Positions 18,667-27,819 are shown, counted from the stretch's first letter. The stretch: 64,000 nt of DNA from an uncultured Polaribacter sp. (GCF_947503855.1 NZ_CANNFF010000007.1:1-64000), one strand, 5' to 3'. Numbers and translations: made by a program. The notes: generated by a model not told the origin, from the letters alone.

Positions 18667-19497
18667 TTGAAAATATTAAACACCACATACAAAAGAAAAT
18701 CTGCTGTAATAACTGCAATTATGCTGTTGTTGTTAATTTTTGGTATTTTAAATTACGGATTGACCTATTTAGATCCACCAGAAGAATACGGTGTAGCTAT
18801 AAATTTTGGAGATTCTAATATGGGTAGTGGAGAACCTGTTGTAAGCTCAAAAAAAACGGCAGCTAAAGAAGTTCAGAAAAAAGAAGAGGTTTTAGAGGAG
18901 GTAAAAGAAATTCCTAAAGAAGCTATAAAAGAAGATCTAATTACAGACGATACATCAAAAGAAGTACCTGTTGTCGAAAAAGTAGCAGAAAAAAAGAAAG
19001 ACCCTGTAAAAGAAATTGAAGAAAAAGAAGTAAAACCCGTTAAAAAGCTTAAGCCAAAACCATCGAAAGAAACACAAGATGCTTTAAACAAATTATTAAA
19101 AGGCAATTCTAACACAGGCAATCCAGCAGGAGAAGGAGAGGATGCAATTGAAGGGGTAAAAGGTAAAAAAGATGGAGACGCAACTTCTTCTAAGTACTAT
19201 GGAAATACAGGTAGTGGTTCAAATGGTGATTATAATTTAGCAGGTAGAAAAGCATTGTCTAAACCCAAAGAGCAACCCGACTGTCAAGAAGAAGGTACAG
19301 TTGTTGTTAGAATTACAGTGAATAAAAATGGAGAAGTCATAAAAGCAGAACCTGGAGTAAAAGGTTCTACAAATACGGCTGCTTGTTTATTAAAACCAGC
19401 AAAAGAAGCTGCTTTAAAAACAAAATGGAATTCAGATAGTAATGCACCAGCTTTTCAAGTAGGAACTATTATTTATAAGTTTTCTCTCACAAAATAA
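18667..19497 (+). CDS. tonB: TonB-like energy transducer
   Basis: A 276-aa protein with a TM segment at about residues 13-32, a Lys/Glu/Pro-rich periplasmic spacer (about residues 60-140), a Gly/Asn-rich stretch and a C-terminal TonB-like domain ending in GTIIYKFSLTK. It links the proton motive force from ExbBD to outer-membrane receptors. The start is a TTG codon; the next ATG would lie inside the TM segment, so TTG is preferred. The C-terminus has CQEEGTVVVRITVNKNGEVIKAEPG, a hallmark of Bacteroidota TonB/AgmX-like transducers. Confidence 0.85.
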   Translation: MKILNTTYKRKSAVITAIMLLLLIFGILNYGLTYLDPPEEYGVAINFGDSNMGSGEPVVSSKKTAAKEVQKKEEVLEEVKEIPKEAIKEDLITDDTSKEVPVVEKVAEKKKDPVKEIEEKEVKPVKKLKPKPSKETQDALNKLLKGNSNTGNPAGEGEDAIEGVKGKKDGDATSSKYYGNTGSGSNGDYNLAGRKALSKPKEQPDCQEEGTVVVRITVNKNGEVIKAEPGVKGSTNTAACLLKPAKEAALKTKWNSDSNAPAFQVGTIIYKFSLTK

Positions 19498-19554
19498 TGC
19501 TTATTTTTGTTGCTTCTGTTATTTCTGCTAAGCCAGAAATTTAATTCCACTATT

Positions 19555-20763
19555 ATGACATACAAAGAAACACTAAATTGGATGTTTTCTCAGTTACCAA
19601 TGTATCAAAGAGAAGGCAAAACAGCATTTAAAAAAGATGTATCTAATACAATCGCTTTTTCAAAAGAATTAGATTTTCCAGAAAAAAAGTTTAAGTCTAT
19701 ACACGTTGGTGGTACAAACGGGAAAGGCTCTACAAGTCATATGTTGGCTTCAATTTTACAAGAAGCTGGTTACAAAGTAGGTTTGTATACATCACCACAT
19801 TTAAAAAACTTCACAGAACGTATTCGAATCAATGGTAAAGAAATACCTGAAAAGAAAGTAACTACTTTTATAAATAGGCACAAAGATTTTTTAGAAAAAC
19901 AAAAGCTATCTTTTTTTGAAATGACAGTGGGTTTAGCGTTTGATTATTTTGCAAATGAACATGTAGATATTGCGGTTATAGAAGTCGGTTTAGGGGGTAG
20001 GTTAGACTCTACAAATATTATCAATCCAGAACTTTCTGTAATTACCAATATAGGGTTAGATCATACAGAAATGTTGGGCAATACATTGCCTAAAATTGCT
20101 TTTGAAAAAGCAGGAATTATAAAAAAGAACACCACTGTCGTAATTGGAGAGAGGCAGCAAGAAGTTCAAAAAGTATTTGCAACAAAAGCCCAAGAAACAT
20201 TTTCAGAAATTTTTTATGCATCAGATGTATTTGAAACATATAAAACTGATTTGTTAGGAGATTATCAGCAAAAAAACAGCAAAACTGCAGCTGTTGCAAT
20301 TGCACATTTACATGGTTTTAAAGTCTCTCAAGATCAAATTAAAAGAGGTTTGTTACATGTAGTAAAAAACACAAATCTAAAAGGTAGATGGCAAGTTCTA
20401 CAAGAAAAACCAAAGGTTATTTGTGATACAGCTCATAATAAAGAGGGGGTACAAATTGTTTTTAAGCAACTTAAAAAAGAAAAATTTAAAAAACTTCATA
20501 TCGTGTTAGGTGTGGTTTCAGATAAAAAAATGGAAGCTATTTTTCCTCTATTTCCTAAAGATGCGGTTTATTATTTTTGCAAACCCAATATTTCAAGAGG
20601 ACTTTCAGAGGAGGTTTTGCAAGAAAAAGCCACACATTTTGGTTTGCAGGGTAAAAAATATTCTTCGGTAGAAAATGCGTATAAGAAAGCCTTATATAAT
20701 GCAAATCAAGAAGATATCATTTACGTTGGTGGAAGCACCTTTGTTGCAGCAGAAATAATTTAA
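19555..20763 (+). CDS. folC: dihydrofolate synthase / folylpolyglutamate synthase
   Basis: A 402-aa Mur-ligase-fold enzyme that adds glutamate to dihydropteroate and folates. The P-loop VGGTNGKGSTSH is at residues 51-62; ITNIGLDHTEMLG, FEKAGIIK and CDTAHNKEG are all FolC signatures. I start at MTYKETLNWMF rather than at an upstream TTG that would overlap the tonB end and add 16 hydrophobic residues unlike the family. It follows tonB closely, but a functional link is not expected. Confidence 0.93.
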   Translation: MTYKETLNWMFSQLPMYQREGKTAFKKDVSNTIAFSKELDFPEKKFKSIHVGGTNGKGSTSHMLASILQEAGYKVGLYTSPHLKNFTERIRINGKEIPEKKVTTFINRHKDFLEKQKLSFFEMTVGLAFDYFANEHVDIAVIEVGLGGRLDSTNIINPELSVITNIGLDHTEMLGNTLPKIAFEKAGIIKKNTTVVIGERQQEVQKVFATKAQETFSEIFYASDVFETYKTDLLGDYQQKNSKTAAVAIAHLHGFKVSQDQIKRGLLHVVKNTNLKGRWQVLQEKPKVICDTAHNKEGVQIVFKQLKKEKFKKLHIVLGVVSDKKMEAIFPLFPKDAVYYFCKPNISRGLSEEVLQEKATHFGLQGKKYSSVENAYKKALYNANQEDIIYVGGSTFVAAEII

Positions 20764-20781
20764 ATAATTTTTCGTTTTTTA

Positions 20782-21199
<418 letters not shown>

Positions 21200-21203
21200 A
21201 GCA

Positions 21204-21222
21204 TCCCGATTTCACATCGGGA
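21204..21222. repeat. palindrome replacing the anticodon arm
   Basis: TCCCGAT (21204-21210) and ATCGGGA (21216-21222) are perfect arms around a 5-base loop, sitting where the anticodon arm would be in the decayed tRNA copy. Confidence 0.6.
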
Positions 21223-21234
21223 GTGGTCAGGGGT

Positions 21235-21253
21235 TCCCGAAATAAATTCGGGA
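21235..21253. repeat. palindrome splitting the T loop of the tRNA remnant
   Basis: TCCCGAA (21235-21241) and TTCGGGA (21247-21253) are perfect arms around ATAAA. It separates GGGGTTC from CGAATCCC, which are contiguous in the intact tRNA. Confidence 0.65.
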
Positions 21254-21268
21254 TGCATCGAATCCCTT

Positions 21269-21287
21269 TTCCGAAGTTAATTCGGAA
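21269..21287. repeat. palindrome splitting the acceptor stem of the tRNA remnant
   Basis: TTCCGAA (21269-21275) and TTCGGAA (21281-21287) are perfect arms around GTTAA. It lies between the T arm and the GCGCCCAC acceptor remnant and resembles the other two palindromes in length, spacing and composition. Confidence 0.65.
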
Positions 21288-21306
21288 CAGGCTGCGCCCA
21301 CTTTAT

Positions 21307-21338
21307 AAAAATCCTTCACTTTTGTGAAGGATTTTTTT
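21307..21338 (+). terminator. terminator behind the decayed tRNA copy
   Basis: AAATCCTTCAC and GTGAAGGATTT form a strong stem followed by a T-run. In position and form it mirrors the terminator behind the intact tRNA at 20902-20934. Confidence 0.8.
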
Positions 21339-21352
21339 GTTTTACTACCCAT

Positions 21353-21381
21353 TTTGTTAGACTTTATTTCCTTAAATTTTG
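21353..21381 (+). promoter_or_regulatory. possible promoter of the polysaccharide locus
   Basis: TTTG at 21353-21356 is followed after 16 bp by TAAATTTTG at 21373-21381, close to TAnnTTTG but with one extra base in the spacer. It lies 40 bp before the first gene of the locus. Confidence 0.35.
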
Positions 21382-21420
21382 TAACTTCGCCAGTGATCAA
21401 AAGGGGCTAAAATTCTAATA

Positions 21421-22401
21421 ATGAATATCGTTTTATCAGAAAAAAAAATACTTGTAACAGGAGGTGCTGGATTTATTGGTTCTAATTTATGTGAAGAATT
21501 GTTAGAAAAAAATAATCAAGTAGTCTGTTTAGATAATTTTTCTACAGGTAAAAGAGAAAATATAGCACCGTTTCTTAAGAATCCTAATTTTACTTTACTG
21601 GAAGGCGATATTAGAAATTTGAATGATTGTATCAACGCGACTAAAAATGTCGATTTTGTACTTCATCAAGCAGCTTTAGGCTCTGTGCCAAGATCTATAA
21701 AAGACCCAATTACATCCAATGATGTAAATGTTAGTGGTTTTTTAAATATGTTGGTAGCTTCTAGAGATAATGGTGTTAAGAGGTTTGTGTATGCTGCAAG
21801 TTCATCAACTTATGGAGACTCAGAAACACTGCCAAAAGTAGAAGGTAAAATAGGAAACCCTCTGTCTCCCTATGCCATAACAAAATATGTAAATGAGTTG
21901 TATGCATCTGTTTTTTCAAAAACATACGGATTAGAAACTATCGGTTTGCGATATTTTAATGTTTTCGGAAAAAGACAAGACCCTAATGGGGCATATGCAG
22001 CAGTAATCCCTAAGTTTATATCGCAATTTATAAATTTAGAATCCCCTGTTATTAATGGTGATGGTTCTTATTCTAGAGATTTTACGTTCATAGAAAATAT
22101 CGTTCAAATTAATTTATTGAGTTTGGTTGCAGGTAAAAACGCCGTAAATAAAGTTTATAACGCTGCTTTTGGCAATAGAAATGCCTTAAATGATTTGGTA
22201 ATTTATTTAAAAGATAATTTATCGGTTTTAAATCCTGAAATAGGTAATGTATCTATTATTTATGGAGATACTAGGGTTGGAGATATACCACATTCTCATG
22301 CAGATATTTCGAAAGCAAAAAAATATTTAAACTATAAACCAGAATTTTCATTACAAAAAGGCTTAGAAAAATCCATTAAATGGTATTGGGAAAATTTATA
22401 A
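21421..22401 (+). CDS. NAD-dependent epimerase, WbpP/TviC-like (UDP-GlcNAc 4-epimerase)
   Basis: A 326-aa extended SDR enzyme, predicted to interconvert UDP-GlcNAc and UDP-GalNAc. It has TGGAGFIGSN near residue 14, HQAALGSVPRSIKDP, a Ser-rich AASSSTYGD and the catalytic SPYAITKY (Tyr151, Lys155). The GSVPRS and RYFNVFGKRQDP motifs are characteristic of the WbpP/TviC type. It ends 1 bp before the next gene, and together they would produce UDP-GalNAcA or a related uronic acid. The exact substrate is inferred. Confidence 0.85.
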   Translation: MNIVLSEKKILVTGGAGFIGSNLCEELLEKNNQVVCLDNFSTGKRENIAPFLKNPNFTLLEGDIRNLNDCINATKNVDFVLHQAALGSVPRSIKDPITSNDVNVSGFLNMLVASRDNGVKRFVYAASSSTYGDSETLPKVEGKIGNPLSPYAITKYVNELYASVFSKTYGLETIGLRYFNVFGKRQDPNGAYAAVIPKFISQFINLESPVINGDGSYSRDFTFIENIVQINLLSLVAGKNAVNKVYNAAFGNRNALNDLVIYLKDNLSVLNPEIGNVSIIYGDTRVGDIPHSHADISKAKKYLNYKPEFSLQKGLEKSIKWYWENL

Positions 22402-22402
22402 T

Positions 22403-23686
22403 ATGAGTGATGTAAAAATAGCGGTTATTGGCCTAGGTTATGTAGGTTTGCCATTAGCAAGATTGTTTGCTACCAAGTATTGTGTGGTTGGGTTTGATGT
22501 AAATACGACAAGAGTTTTAGATTTAAATAAGGGTGTAGATAAAACCTTGGAGGTTTCTAAAGAAAACTTAGAGGCGGTTTTAAAAAGTAATAATGATAAC
22601 CAAAATGGTCTTTATTGTACATCAGATTTAAAAGAAATCGCAGATTGTAACTATTACATTATTACAGTTCCTACACCCGTAGATAAAAACAATAGACCTG
22701 TTTTAACACCGTTAATTAAGGCTAGTGAAACTGCAGGAGGAGTTTTAAAAAAGAACGACATTGTCATTTATGAATCTACAGTATATCCAGGAGCAACAGA
22801 AGAAGATTGTGTGCCAATTTTAGAGTTAATATCTGGATTGAAATTCAATAAAGATTTTTATGTGGGATATTCACCAGAAAGAATTAATCCAGGTGATAAA
22901 AAACATACCGTAGATAAAATCTTAAAAGTAACCTCGGGTTCTAACAAAGAAACGGGGGTAAAAGTGGATGATTTGTATAAATCTGTAATTACTGCTGGTA
23001 CACATTTAGCACCCACAATAAAAGTAGCAGAAGCCGCTAAAGTGATCGAGAATTCTCAAAGAGATATTAATATTGCTTTTGTTAATGAGTTGGCTAAGAT
23101 TTTTAACCTAATGGATATTAATACACAAGATGTATTAGAAGCTGCTGGGACAAAATGGAATTTCTTACCCTTTAAACCAGGCTTGGTTGGTGGGCATTGT
23201 ATTGGTGTAGATCCTTATTATTTAGCACAAAAAGCGCAGGAATATGGTTATCATCCAGAAATAATTTTAGCAGGAAGAAGAGTGAATGATAGTATGGGTA
23301 GGTATGTTGCTTCAGAAGTAGCAAAACTAATGATAAAAGAAGGTGTTGAGGTTAAAAATGCTGAGGTTCTAATCTTAGGAATCACTTTTAAAGAAAACTG
23401 TCCAGATGTTAGAAATACAAAAGTGGTAGATGTAGTAAATGAATTAATAGATTTTGGTACAAATGTTACCATTTATGATCCTTCAGCAGACCCAAAAGAA
23501 GTTGCTAAAGAATATAATTTAGAGGCTCAACAAACCCTCCCGAATAAAAAATTTGATGCCATTGTATTAACCGTTTCACATAGTGAATTTAAAGATTTGA
23601 ATTTAAATCTCTTAAAGAAAGAAAAGGCTGTGGTGTATGATGTAAAAAACTTTTTCTCATCAGAGAAAGTTGAAAAATATTTATAA
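22403..23686 (+). CDS. nucleotide-sugar dehydrogenase, WbpO/TviB-like
   Basis: A 427-aa UDP-sugar 6-dehydrogenase that oxidises a UDP-HexNAc to its uronic acid. Visible are the NAD motif VIGLGYVGLPLA at residues 8-19, YESTVYPGATEE, YSPERINPGD and the catalytic Cys in GGHCIGVDPYYL near residue 260. GHCIGVDPYY rather than the GGSCFPKD motif of the Ugd at 25755 places it in the UDP-GlcNAc/GalNAc dehydrogenase group. It lies 1 bp after the epimerase and 3 bp before the next gene. Confidence 0.9.
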   Translation: MSDVKIAVIGLGYVGLPLARLFATKYCVVGFDVNTTRVLDLNKGVDKTLEVSKENLEAVLKSNNDNQNGLYCTSDLKEIADCNYYIITVPTPVDKNNRPVLTPLIKASETAGGVLKKNDIVIYESTVYPGATEEDCVPILELISGLKFNKDFYVGYSPERINPGDKKHTVDKILKVTSGSNKETGVKVDDLYKSVITAGTHLAPTIKVAEAAKVIENSQRDINIAFVNELAKIFNLMDINTQDVLEAAGTKWNFLPFKPGLVGGHCIGVDPYYLAQKAQEYGYHPEIILAGRRVNDSMGRYVASEVAKLMIKEGVEVKNAEVLILGITFKENCPDVRNTKVVDVVNELIDFGTNVTIYDPSADPKEVAKEYNLEAQQTLPNKKFDAIVLTVSHSEFKDLNLNLLKKEKAVVYDVKNFFSSEKVEKYL

Positions 23687-23689
23687 GAA

Positions 23690-24622
23690 ATGAAAAATTT
23701 TGCACTAATAGGAGCGGCAGGTTATATAGCTCCAAGACATTTAAAAGCGATTAAAGATACCAACAACAATTTAATTGCTGCGTTAGATAAATTCGATTCT
23801 GTGGGGATGATGGACAGCTATTTTCCGAACGCAGACTTTTTTGTTGAATTTGAAAGATTTGATAGATACATAGAAAAAATTAAGAGAAATCATATTTCTT
23901 TAGATTATGTGAGTATTTGCACGCCAAACTATTTGCACGATTCTCACATAAGAATGGCTTTAAGAAGAGGTGCAGTTGCAATTTGTGAAAAACCAATTGT
24001 TTTAAACCCTTGGAATATAGATGCTTTAGCAGATATCGAAAAAGAGTCTCAAGGTAAAATAAACACCATTTTACAACTCAGATTGCATGAATCTATCCTC
24101 CAATTAAAGGAAAAAGTAGTTTTGCAAAACAAAAAAGAAAAGTACGATATAGATTTAACCTATATTACCTCAAGAGGTAAATGGTATGATATTTCTTGGA
24201 AAGGAGATGAAAGTAAGTCGGGTGGTATTGCAACAAATATAGGCGTTCATTTTTATGATATGCTTTCTTGGATTTTTGGAGATGTTCAAGAAAATCTTGT
24301 GCATTTAAGAGAAAAACATAAAGCCTCGGGCTATCTAGAGTTTGAAAACGCAAGAGTTCGATGGTTTTTGTCTATTGATGAAAATGATTTGCCAAACAAT
24401 GTAAAAGAAAAGCAGCAAAGAACGTTTAGGTCGATTACCGTTGATGGAGAAGAGTTAGAGTTTAGCAAAGGTTTTACAGAACTGCATACAGAAAGTTATA
24501 AAAAAATATTAGCAGGGGAAGGTTACGGATTAGAGGAGGTTAAAAAATCTATAGAAATAGTTTACAATATTAGAAATAATAAAATTTTAAAAACAGGGGA
24601 AAAACACCCCTTTTTAATCTAA
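23690..24622 (+). CDS. Gfo/Idh/MocA oxidoreductase, WbpB/WlbA-like
   Basis: A 310-aa NAD(P)-dependent oxidoreductase. It has ALIGAAGYIAPRHLKAI (Rossmann), SICTPNYLHDSHI and CEKPIVLNPWN with the usual catalytic Lys, then a substrate-binding domain. The AAGYIAPRH start and ICTPNYLHD are shared with WlbA/WbpB, which oxidise C3 of UDP-GlcNAcA. Next to an epimerase and a dehydrogenase it could act on the product of those enzymes, but no 3-aminotransferase or acetyltransferase follows here. Confidence 0.82.
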   Translation: MKNFALIGAAGYIAPRHLKAIKDTNNNLIAALDKFDSVGMMDSYFPNADFFVEFERFDRYIEKIKRNHISLDYVSICTPNYLHDSHIRMALRRGAVAICEKPIVLNPWNIDALADIEKESQGKINTILQLRLHESILQLKEKVVLQNKKEKYDIDLTYITSRGKWYDISWKGDESKSGGIATNIGVHFYDMLSWIFGDVQENLVHLREKHKASGYLEFENARVRWFLSIDENDLPNNVKEKQQRTFRSITVDGEELEFSKGFTELHTESYKKILAGEGYGLEEVKKSIEIVYNIRNNKILKTGEKHPFLI

Positions 24623-24649
24623 ATTAAAAAAAAACTAAATTTGCATATT

Positions 24650-25081
24650 ATGAGTGTAAAGAAAAAAGCCATCATTGTTTCTGGATATTTTAACCCAATT
24701 CACAAAGGCCATATAGAATATTTTAACAATGCGAAAGCCTTAGCAGACGAACTATTTGTAATTGTTAATAACGATTTACAAAGAGGTTTAAAAGGCTCTA
24801 AAGAGTTTCAAAAAGAAGAAGAGCGCTTGTTTATTGTAAAAAATATAAAAGCAGTAGATAAAGCTATTTTATCAATAGATAAAGATAGAACCGTTTGTAA
24901 ATCCATAGCGTTAATTGCAAAAAACTATGGAGATCAGTATGCGTTAGGTTTTGCAAATGGAGGAGATCAAAATAACGACTCTATACCAGAAGCACCTATT
25001 TGTAAAGAATTAGGTATAGAATTAATAGATGGATTAGGAGACAAAGTTCAATCTTCTTCTTGGTTGCTGAACAAACGATGA
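24650..25081 (+). CDS. cytidylyltransferase-like nucleotidyltransferase, copy 1
   Basis: A 143-aa single-domain nucleotidyltransferase with the HxGH signature in YFNPIHKGHIEYF (residues 13-25). It probably couples NTP to a phosphorylated sugar or polyol; the substrate is unknown. I start at the ATG of MSVKKK, not the TTG three codons upstream. It is a close paralogue of the gene at 45073 (SSSWLLxK end, NGGDQxND motif). Its final Arg codon and TGA stop lie within the first heptamer (CGATGAT, 25076-25082) of a repeat array, so the array has modified the C-terminus. Confidence 0.78.
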   Translation: MSVKKKAIIVSGYFNPIHKGHIEYFNNAKALADELFVIVNNDLQRGLKGSKEFQKEEERLFIVKNIKAVDKAILSIDKDRTVCKSIALIAKNYGDQYALGFANGGDQNNDSIPEAPICKELGIELIDGLGDKVQSSSWLLNKR

Positions 25082-25173
25082 TCGATTACCGTTTACCGTC
25101 CATCGTTTATCGATCATCGACCAACCAAAATCGAACAACGACCATCGACCAACGAAAATCGAACAACGAATAA
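25076..25173. repeat. heptamer array A (14 words)
   Basis: Fourteen consecutive 7-bp words, nearly all of the form CGWNNAW, from CGATGAT at 25076 to CGAATAA at 25167. One word lacks the CG start (CCAAAAT, 25125). The array starts inside the upstream coding sequence and fills nearly the whole gap to the next gene. Confidence 0.9.
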
Positions 25174-25196
25174 AGAAAACGAATAAAAAAACAAAC

Positions 25197-25628
25197 ATGA
25201 AAATTGGAATAACATTTAGCGCTTTTGATTTACTTCATGCAGGACATATCAAAATGTTAGAAGAGGCAAAAAGACAATGTGACTATTTAATTTGTGGTCT
25301 GCAAACAGATCCAACTTTAGACAGGCCCGATAAAAACAGACCTGTACAATCTGTAGTGGAAAGATATATACAGTTAAAAGGCTGCAAATATGTAGATGAG
25401 ATTGTGCCTTATGCAACAGAACAAGATTTGGAAGATGTATTGCGCTCTTTTAAAATAGATGTAAGAGTTATTGGCGATGAATACGCAAGTAAGCAATTTA
25501 CAGGGAGACATTATTGTGAAGAAAAAGGTATAGAATTATACTTTAATAAAAGAGAACACCGATTTTCGAGTACTGTTTTAAGAAAAGAAGTACAGGAAAA
25601 AGAAAATTTAAAAAGAAAAGATAAGTAG
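25197..25628 (+). CDS. TagD-like cytidylyltransferase (adenylyl/cytidylyltransferase family)
   Basis: A 143-aa protein with the HAGH signature at residues 14-17 (MKIGITFSAFDLLHAGH) and a C-terminal HRFSSTVLRKEV, compatible with the RSxxT/S motif of CTP transferases such as glycerol-3-phosphate cytidylyltransferase. It is one of four such genes in the locus; a broken copy of the same N-terminus lies at 31971. The gene is bounded by heptamer arrays on both sides. Substrate unknown. Confidence 0.8.
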   Translation: MKIGITFSAFDLLHAGHIKMLEEAKRQCDYLICGLQTDPTLDRPDKNRPVQSVVERYIQLKGCKYVDEIVPYATEQDLEDVLRSFKIDVRVIGDEYASKQFTGRHYCEEKGIELYFNKREHRFSSTVLRKEVQEKENLKRKDK

Positions 25629-25634
25629 GAGAAA

Positions 25635-25697
25635 CGTTTATCGTTTCTCGATGTTCGTTTTTCGATGTTCATTTCTCGTTTCCTGAAATACGAAACA
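25635..25697. repeat. heptamer array B (9 words)
   Basis: Nine 7-bp words from CGTTTAT (25635) through CGATGTT and CGTTTCC to CGAAACA (25691). Two words have lost CG. It begins 6 bp after the stop of the TagD-like gene. This array is richer in T and more degenerate than the others. Confidence 0.7.
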
Positions 25698-25754
25698 CCA
25701 ACAGGGAAATATAAACAACAATGTAAGCCTTGGCTTAAAAATAGATAAATAATT

Positions 25755-27077
25755 ATGAATATAGCGGTTATTGGTGCTGGCTATGTAGGTTTAGTATCTG
25801 GTACCTGTTTTGCAGAAATGGGTAACAAGGTTACTTGTGTTGATGTTGATCAATATAAAATTGAAAAATTAAAACAAGGTATTGTACCTATTTTCGAACC
25901 TGGTTTAGAGCAAATGGTTTCGAAAAATATAAAAAATAAGAACCTTTTTTTTACAACAAATTTAGGTGTTGCCATTGCTGATTCACAAATCGTTTTTATT
26001 GCTGTAGGTACCCCTATGGGTGATGATGGTTCTGCAGATTTGCAATATGTGTTAGCGGTTGCTAAATCTATTGGAGAAACCATGCAAAAAAGACTCATTA
26101 TTGTAGATAAGTCTACCGTACCTATTGGTACTGCAGATAAGGTAAAAGCTACTATCCAGGATGAATTAGATAAAAGAAATGTTAGTTTAGAATTTGATGT
26201 GGTATCCAATCCAGAATTTTTAAAAGAAGGATCCGCTATCGATGATTTTATGAAACCAGATCGCGTAGTAATTGGGGCAGATTCAGACGATGCTTTTGAG
26301 TTTATGAAACAATTGTATTCCCCTTTTTTTAGAACACATGACCGTTTTATAACCATGGATATTCGCTCAGCAGAAATGACAAAATATGCTGCCAACACTA
26401 TGTTAGCAACAAAAATTTCATTTATGAATGAAATCGCAAATATTTGTGAAAAAGTTGGAGCAGATGTGAATAAAGTACGAATCGGTATTGGTTCTGATAA
26501 AAGAATTGGGTATAGTTTTATTTATCCAGGAGCTGGGTATGGAGGATCTTGTTTTCCGAAAGATGTAAAAGCACTGAAAAAAATAGCAGAAGAGCATGGG
26601 TATAATGCAAATTTAATTACTTCTGTAGAAAATGTAAATGATGCACAAAAATTAGTAATTGCAAATAAAGTGATTGCAAGGTTTGGAGAGAATTTAAAGG
26701 GGAAAACATTTGGTTTGTGGGGTTTAGCCTTTAAGCCAGGTACCGATGATATGCGTGAAGCACCCTCTATTTACGTAGTGAAAGAGTTGGTAAAAAGAGG
26801 TGCGAAAATAAAAGCCTACGATCCAAAAGCTATCGAAGAAGCAAAAGAATTTTATTTAAAAGGAATTAAAGAGGTTAGTTACTATAGTTCTAAATATGAG
26901 GTATTAAAAGATTCGGAAGCATTGATTTTATTAACAGAATGGAAAGAATTTAGATCTCCAGATTTTGAAGAAATAAAAACCCAATTGAAAATGCCTGTTA
27001 TTTTTGATGGTAGAAATCAATACAATGCATTTAACCTAGAGACAAAAGGCTTTGAGTATTTTCAAATAGGTAAATAA
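25755..27077 (+). CDS. ugd: UDP-glucose 6-dehydrogenase
   Basis: The 440-aa enzyme oxidises UDP-glucose to UDP-glucuronate. Signatures are VIGAGYVGLVSGTCFAEMG at the N-terminus, DKSTVPIGTAD, NPEFLKEGSAIDDF and the catalytic Cys in GAGYGGSCFPKDVKAL. The length is normal. It is separated from the genes on both sides by heptamer arrays, so its operon status is unclear. Confidence 0.94.
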   Translation: MNIAVIGAGYVGLVSGTCFAEMGNKVTCVDVDQYKIEKLKQGIVPIFEPGLEQMVSKNIKNKNLFFTTNLGVAIADSQIVFIAVGTPMGDDGSADLQYVLAVAKSIGETMQKRLIIVDKSTVPIGTADKVKATIQDELDKRNVSLEFDVVSNPEFLKEGSAIDDFMKPDRVVIGADSDDAFEFMKQLYSPFFRTHDRFITMDIRSAEMTKYAANTMLATKISFMNEIANICEKVGADVNKVRIGIGSDKRIGYSFIYPGAGYGGSCFPKDVKALKKIAEEHGYNANLITSVENVNDAQKLVIANKVIARFGENLKGKTFGLWGLAFKPGTDDMREAPSIYVVKELVKRGAKIKAYDPKAIEEAKEFYLKGIKEVSYYSSKYEVLKDSEALILLTEWKEFRSPDFEEIKTQLKMPVIFDGRNQYNAFNLETKGFEYFQIGK

Positions 27078-27088
27078 AAAACAATCAT

Positions 27089-27305
27089 CGATGATCGTTT
27101 ATCGTCTATCGTTTATCGAATAACGAACAACGACCAACGACCATCGAACAACGACCATCGAACAACGAATATCGTTTATCGTCCATCGTTTATCGATCAT
27201 CGAACAACGAACAACGAATATCGTTTATCGTTCATCGTTTATCGATCATCGAACAACGACCATCGAACAACGAACAACGAACAACGACCAACGAAAATCG
27301 AATAA
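27089..27305. repeat. heptamer array C (31 uninterrupted words)
   Basis: Thirty-one perfect 7-bp periods, 217 bp exactly, each fitting CGWNNAW. There is higher-order order: a block running CGAATAT, CGTTTAT, CGTCCAT and onward to CGAACAA at 27166 recurs at 27215 with one word changed (49-bp spacing). It begins about 12 bp after the ugd stop and ends 10 bp before the four-helix-bundle gene. Confidence 0.95.
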
Positions 27306-27315
27306 CAATAAAAAA

Positions 27316-27660
27316 ATGGAATGTAAACTTGAAGTATGGAAATTATCACACCAGTTAGCGCTGGATGTATATCAAGTCTCAAAAAGTTTTCCTTCTTCAG
27401 AAAAATTTGGGTTAACCAATCAACTAAGAAGAAGTGCTAGTAGCGTGCCAACAAATATTATAGAAGGGCAAGGTAGGCAGTATAAAAAAGAGTTTGTGCA
27501 ATTTTTGTATATCGCAAAAGGGTCTTTGGAAGAAGCAAATTATCAGTTGTTTTTGGCAAAAGATTTAAATTATATTTCTAATGAAAAATATAAAGAATTA
27601 TCGGAAATTTGTATAAGAATAAAAATGATGTTGTATAAATTAATCAAATCATTGAAGTAA
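27316..27660 (+). CDS. four-helix-bundle protein (23S intervening-sequence protein family), copy 1
   Basis: A 114-aa protein with the family pattern WKLSHQLALDVYQVSK, then LTNQLRRSASSVPTNIIEGQGRQ, then a third and fourth helix (FLYIAKGSLEEANYQLFLAKDL). The family was named from ORFs in 23S rRNA intervening sequences; its fold is shared with Avd of diversity-generating retroelements, which binds nucleic acid. No function is proven for stand-alone members. Here it is flanked on both sides by heptamer arrays C and D, and it has no sugar-related features. Confidence 0.85.
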   Translation: MECKLEVWKLSHQLALDVYQVSKSFPSSEKFGLTNQLRRSASSVPTNIIEGQGRQYKKEFVQFLYIAKGSLEEANYQLFLAKDLNYISNEKYKELSEICIRIKMMLYKLIKSLK

Positions 27661-27664
27661 ATAA

Positions 27665-27818
27665 CGAATATCGTTTAACGTTTATCGATCATCGAGCAAC
27701 GAAAATCGACCATCGAATAACGAACAACGAATAACGAACAACGAATAACGAATAACGAAAATCGACCATCGAACAACGAATAACGACCATCTAACAACAA
27801 AACACGAAACACAAACAA
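27665..27818. repeat. heptamer array D (22 words, last four degenerate)
   Basis: Words run in perfect register from CGAATAT at 27665 to CGACCAT at 27784, then four degenerate words (such as CTAACAA and CGAAACA) to 27818. The GTG start codon of the next gene begins in the CG of the following word position (27819-27820). The array starts 4 bp after the stop of the four-helix-bundle gene. Confidence 0.92.
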
Positions 27819-27819
27819 C

